NCBI GenBank assembly: GCA_023417265.1
Contig: JAEZFY010000297.1
Coordinates: forward strand, 1-63,636
Reading direction: 5' to 3'
Origin: Actinomycetes bacterium
GTDB lineage: Bacteria; Actinomycetota; Acidimicrobiia; Acidimicrobiales; Ilumatobacteraceae
DNA: 63,636 nucleotides
The notes under the pieces were generated by a model, which saw only the letters and a program-made list of their open reading frames with translations, did not search any database and was not told the origin of the DNA. The first letter of the stretch is position 1; every line of letters starts with the position of its first letter. Shown here one piece after another: positions 60,429-63,636 of this stretch. The position numbers and the translations under genes were made by a program.

Positions 60429-61659
60429 CGCGCTCCCAGGTGTGTAGCTGGTCGAGGGTGAAGCCGAGTTCTTCGACGTACACCTCGACGTTCGCCTCAC
60501 CCAGCCGAGGCGCCGGGCGCCGGTAGCGAACCGCAGGCGGGTCCGCGTGCCCGACGGGCCCAGGCATGGTGATCTCACCGAGGGTCGGGTGATCGATGCT
60601 GACGAGCGTGCCGCGAGCCGCCGGTTGCACGTCGTGGAGAAACTCGTCGGGCAGGTAACGCAGCGCACAGGGGAGACCGAGCGACTGGCCGCGAGCGACG
60701 ATCTCTGGTGCGCTGGCGAGCGTGAGGTGCGCACCGATCAGTTCTGCGAGCAGGTCGAACAACATGACCCGCATGCTGCGGTCCGCGTACAGATCGTCCG
60801 TGAGGTCGTCGGGGCAGCCGAGCAACTCGACGAACGCCGTCCAGTGGTGCGGCGAGTGCGCAGCGATATCGATCCAGCCGTCCCGACACCTCCAGATCCC
60901 GCTCGGGGGAGGGCTGAAGTTGGTCTCACGGTTGGTGATCCGGCCCGCCAAGCTGTACCGCTCGACCACCTGCTTGTGCCACGTCCCGAGCTCGTGGGCG
61001 CTCAGATCGAGCGTGGCGCCGGTTCGGGCCGGGGTGAGCAAATGGGCGGCGATCGCCCCCGCCGCGCGGGTGGAACACGAGTCGTAGATCTGCTGCCCCG
61101 GCATCGCGAGCGGCGGACCGTCGAGCTCACCGACGTGGTGCATCAACCCACTCGCGGCAAACGAAGTGAACGGTGTTGCGCGCCAGTTCCGATACGGACC
61201 CGTGCGTCCGAAAGGCGTGATCGCACAAAAGACCGCCTCTCGGGGGACCCACTCCGGTCGCTCGGCGTCGACCGCCAGGCCGACGAGTGGATGCCGCGGA
61301 CCGGGCGAGGCTACGACCGCGTCCGCAGACGCCGCGAGTCGCTCCAGCACGGGTTGGGCCGCCGCAACCGCGCAGTCGAGCGTGATCCCCCGCTTGTTGT
61401 TGTTGTAGTACGCGAATGACACACTCGCCTCGGGCGCGGCGACGCCCGGGGCGAAGGGCGGCTTGAACCTGAGCGCATCGCCGCCCGGCGGTTCCACCTT
61501 GATCACGTCGGCACCGGCGTCGGCGAGCAGCTTGCCGCAGTACACACCCACCTGAGTGGTGAGGTCGAGCACTCGGAGCCCATCGAGGGGGAGCGCAGGG
61601 AAGAGCGCTGAGGTCGGTTCGCCGACCTCAACTCGGCTTCGGCCGGTCGCGCCGTTCAC
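60415..61659 (-). CDS. Family III CoA transferase (CaiB/BaiF)
   Basis: 414 residues from a GTG overlapping the ferredoxin stop. DGLRVLDLTTQVGVYCGKLL, ADAGADVIKVEPPGGDALRF, FAYYNNNKRGITLD, FCAITPFGRTGPYRNW and GATLDLSAHELGTW are typical. Substrate acids unknown. Second gene of an operon ferredoxin-CaiB-CaiB. Confidence 0.9.
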   Translation of the reverse strand: MNGATGRSRVEVGEPTSALFPALPLDGLRVLDLTTQVGVYCGKLLADAGADVIKVEPPGGDALRFKPPFAPGVAAPEASVSFAYYNNNKRGITLDCAVAAAQPVLERLAASADAVVASPGPRHPLVGLAVDAERPEWVPREAVFCAITPFGRTGPYRNWRATPFTSFAASGLMHHVGELDGPPLAMPGQQIYDSCSTRAAGAIAAHLLTPARTGATLDLSAHELGTWHKQVVERYSLAGRITNRETNFSPPPSGIWRCRDGWIDIAAHSPHHWTAFVELLGCPDDLTDDLYADRSMRVMLFDLLAELIGAHLTLASAPEIVARGQSLGLPCALRYLPDEFLHDVQPAARGTLVSIDHPTLGEITMPGPVGHADPPAVRYRRPAPRLGEANVEVYVEELGFTLDQLHTWERDGLV

Positions 61660-61850
61660 TCGGAGAGGATGATTGCGCTCTCGGGACAGTTCTGCGCGGC
61701 CGCGCGTGCCTGTGCAATCAGCTCTGGTGTGTCGACCTCAGCCAGCGCGACCTCGCCACGCCCCTCGTAGTCGGCGACGAAGACGTCGGGTGCCAGCGCA
61801 TAGCACCTGCCGTGGCCTTCGCACATGGAGAGCTCGAGATGAACTTTCAT
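61656..61850 (-). CDS. Small 3Fe-4S-type ferredoxin
   Basis: 64 residues. The cluster motif is CEGHGRC (Cys10, His13, Cys16) with the distal Cys54-Pro, that is Cx2Hx2C...CP, the pattern of ferredoxins that donate electrons to cytochromes P450. No P450 or ferredoxin reductase gene lies in the window. Its stop overlaps the downstream CoA transferase start, so it is co-transcribed with CoA genes. Confidence 0.88.
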   Translation of the reverse strand: MKVHLELSMCEGHGRCYALAPDVFVADYEGRGEVALAEVDTPELIAQARAAAQNCPESAIILSE

Positions 61851-61887
61851 CGGGTTTCCTGTCTCGTGTGGGTCTGGCCGGAGGTCG

Positions 61888-62670
61888 TCAGCTGTGGGTC
61901 CATGTGGAACCGCCGTCGAGCGGGATCGTCACACCGTTTATGTAGCCAGCTGCGGGCGACAGCAGGAAGCAGATCGCCGCAGCGACCTCGTCGGGCTCGC
62001 CGAGCCTCCCGATCGGTCGGCGGGCCATTCGCTCGCGCAACTCGGGTGACTCCATGCTGGCCGCCATCCGCTGCGTACGGATCGGGCCGGGAGCGACAGC
62101 ATTGACACGCGGTTGCCCCCGAAGCTTGACCGCGAGGTGACGCATCAATCCCACCATGCCAGCCTTCGCGGCTGGATACCAATCCTGCGTCGAGCCGACA
62201 AAGAAGTTGCCTGCGATCGAGGCGGTAAAGGTCATCGCCTTGGCCGAGTCACCGCTCGTCGCCACGAAGGCATCGGCGACCATCGAGTACGACCCGATCG
62301 CGATGCGGACGCCGTCGCTTACGCTGAGCGGCGTCGTGGCTGCAGGGCCAGCGTTGTTCACCAAGTACGTCACGGGGCGTCCGAACGACGCCGTGCCCGA
62401 CCAGGCACCGCTCACCGCAGTCGGATCCGCGAGGTCGGCGACAGTGGTCAGGCACTCGATCCCGAGATCCTGGATCTCCGCGGCTGTGGACTCGACGGTC
62501 TCCTCGTTCAGGTCCCACGCGGCGATGGCGACTCCCGCTCTCGCGAGCATCAGCGCGGTGCTTCGGCCGATGCCACTGCCGGCGCCGGTCACGACTGCGA
62601 TGTCGTCGCTTGTAAACCCCAATCCCTTGACGTCGATCTCCACGTCACCCTTCCTGTCGTTCGCTGTCAT
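61888..62670 (-). CDS. Short-chain dehydrogenase/reductase (SDR)
   Basis: 260 residues from the ATG at 62670. Cofactor motif VVTGAGSGIGRSTALML, NNAGPAATTP, the catalytic region ASIAGNFFVGSTQDWYPAAKAG (Tyr-x3-Lys) and the C-terminal GGSTWTHS. Dehydrogenase or reductase for a hydroxy/keto substrate, possibly an acyl-CoA. Upstream of the ferredoxin-CaiB operon by 37 bp. Confidence 0.88.
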   Translation of the reverse strand: MTANDRKGDVEIDVKGLGFTSDDIAVVTGAGSGIGRSTALMLARAGVAIAAWDLNEETVESTAAEIQDLGIECLTTVADLADPTAVSGAWSGTASFGRPVTYLVNNAGPAATTPLSVSDGVRIAIGSYSMVADAFVATSGDSAKAMTFTASIAGNFFVGSTQDWYPAAKAGMVGLMRHLAVKLRGQPRVNAVAPGPIRTQRMAASMESPELRERMARRPIGRLGEPDEVAAAICFLLSPAAGYINGVTIPLDGGSTWTHS

Positions 62671-62860
62671 CGGCCGTGAGCGGCGAGCCAAGGCTCGCCA
62701 CGCTTGCCTGGTACTTCTCGATCGCGTCGGGCCCGCGTCTGTGCCGGTAGGCCTCGATGCTGAGACACGCTCCGACTCTGGCCATCAGCGTCACTCTCCC
62801 ACATCACGGACCGGAGGGCTCTGACGCGCTTGGACGCCGAGTGTCATGACGCGATGGCTC

Positions 62861-63636
62861 TCAAGTCCAGCGACGCGGCATCACACCGAGATCCTGGAGC
62901 GTGTCGAACCCGAGGATCCTGCCGGAGTAGTCGCTTGGTCGCTGAAGGATCCAGGTGACCGCCGCAGCGACTTCAGCCGGAGTGTGCACTGCATCGATCG
63001 CATTGCCGTACCCCATCGACCCTGACAGCATCTGCCAGGACTCGGTGGAGAACGAGGCGGCGCGCAGGTTGTTGAACGCCACGCCCTCACCTCCGAACTC
63101 GTCGTGCAAGCCGGTGGTGAGCCGTTCGAGGGCCGCCTTGGTGGTGCCGTACACCAACGGGACGCCGCCCCCCCGCGGGGTCGGCTTCCACTCCGGCGAC
63201 GGTGCGTCGCCGTGGACAGCCACGCGTGAACCAATCGCGAGCACCCTGCCGTGACCCCGCTCGAGCATTCCGGGGAGAAACGCCTTGACCAGCGAGATCA
63301 TCGAGAACACGGTGATGTTCACACCGGTCGCCCACTTCTTCATGCTGACGTCGAGGAACGACCCAGCCGGCGTGTACGACGCGTTGGAGACGAACACGTC
63401 GACGCCACCGGACCACTCCAACGCTTCGCTGGCAAGCCGGTCGACGTCGTCGGCTTGGCTGAGATCGGCGACGACCGGCAGAACGTCGGCGCCCGCGGCG
63501 CGAAGCTCATCGGCCACCTCGTCGAGCGTGCCCGGCAGATGCCGATGAGGCTGCGCGGCCGTGCTGCGGCCGGCGATTACGAGCCGCGTCGATTGCGCCG
63601 CGAGCTGGCGCGCGAGCTCGCGGCCAAGTCCACGGG
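62861..63636 (-). CDS. Short-chain dehydrogenase/reductase (SDR), N-terminus cut by window edge
   Basis: The visible frame begins mid-protein with RGLGRELARQLAAQSTRLV, the second half of the SDR cofactor motif, so only about 15 residues are missing. VSNASYTPAG stands in the NAG position, GRVLAIGSRVAV carries the Ser and VYGTTKAALERL the YxxxK. The sequence in the GxxxGxG-to-Tyr span is normal; the C-terminal SGRILGFDTLQDLG is less typical. Substrate unknown. 191 bp separate it from the next SDR gene, with nothing recognisable between. Confidence 0.85.
   Translation of the reverse strand, partial: RGLGRELARQLAAQSTRLVIAGRSTAAQPHRHLPGTLDEVADELRAAGADVLPVVADLSQADDVDRLASEALEWSGGVDVFVSNASYTPAGSFLDVSMKKWATGVNITVFSMISLVKAFLPGMLERGHGRVLAIGSRVAVHGDAPSPEWKPTPRGGGVPLVYGTTKAALERLTTGLHDEFGGEGVAFNNLRAASFSTESWQMLSGSMGYGNAIDAVHTPAEVAAAVTWILQRPSDYSGRILGFDTLQDLGVMPRRWT

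Noticed and set aside
1..63636. CRISPR arrays, insertion sequences, rRNA genes, riboswitches
   Set aside because: No regularly spaced repeats, no transposase motifs, no rRNA-like or known riboswitch sequence were seen in either strand.

Overview
The window is a high-GC actinobacterial chromosome segment. Genes are packed with ATGA/GTGA overlaps and GTG starts are frequent. A mycothiol-dependent formaldehyde dehydrogenase and an F420 (deazaflavin)-type oxidoreductase fit Actinobacteria, and the content resembles an Acidimicrobiia-type heterotroph. The taxonomic call is inference; no 16S or marker gene is present.

Region 1 (1-25.3 kb) is a sugar and glycoside utilisation locus. A leftward operon starts with L-rhamnose isomerase and continues with a bifunctional rhamnulose-1-P aldolase/lactaldehyde dehydrogenase (split by a one-base frameshift), rhamnulokinase and an FMN L-lactate-type dehydrogenase. 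It then carries a membrane-anchored esterase-like hydrolase, an enolase-superfamily sugar-acid dehydratase, a Zn alcohol dehydrogenase and an FAH-family hydrolase cut by the window edge. Divergent to it is a GH78 alpha-L-rhamnosidase. A second leftward operon encodes a lipoprotein binding protein, DppB, a DppC-DppD fusion, DppF and a GH1 beta-glucosidase. Divergent to that are a beta-lactamase-fold esterase and an alpha/beta hydrolase. A third leftward operon (two hydrolases and a GH43-like protein) diverges from a TetR-family regulator. Each of the three divergent promoters carries the same AATTTCATCC-N4-GGATGAAATT type site (two strong, one degenerate), so the locus looks like one regulon of that TetR protein. 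Rhamnosidase, beta-glucosidase and several esterases together suggest import and breakdown of (acylated) rhamnosyl-glucosides.

Region 2 (25.2-27.7 kb) looks like the scar of an integrated element: a truncated MobF relaxase start, a membrane/F420-type oxidoreductase fusion, an unrecognised small protein, and a 3' fragment of a tRNA-Met(CAT) gene with a terminator-like hairpin and paired 11-12 bp direct repeats on both sides.

Region 3 (27.7-63.6 kb) is rich in CoA-thioester metabolism: enoyl-CoA hydratases, family III CoA transferases (one with its domains in permuted order), four AMP-forming acyl-CoA ligases, a thiolase and a two-subunit B12-dependent acyl-CoA mutase. It also holds the MscR/metallo-hydrolase pair, a solitary binding protein, a five-gene peptide-type ABC transporter operon, an amidohydrolase divergent from a SnoaL-like protein across two tandem palindromes, an exporter, a nitroreductase, a 3Fe-4S-type ferredoxin and several SDRs. 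A broken N-acyl-amino-acid deacylase-like gene and a beheaded quinone oxidoreductase show local decay. Together these genes suggest uptake and CoA-dependent degradation of organic acids; the actual substrate cannot be read from the sequence.
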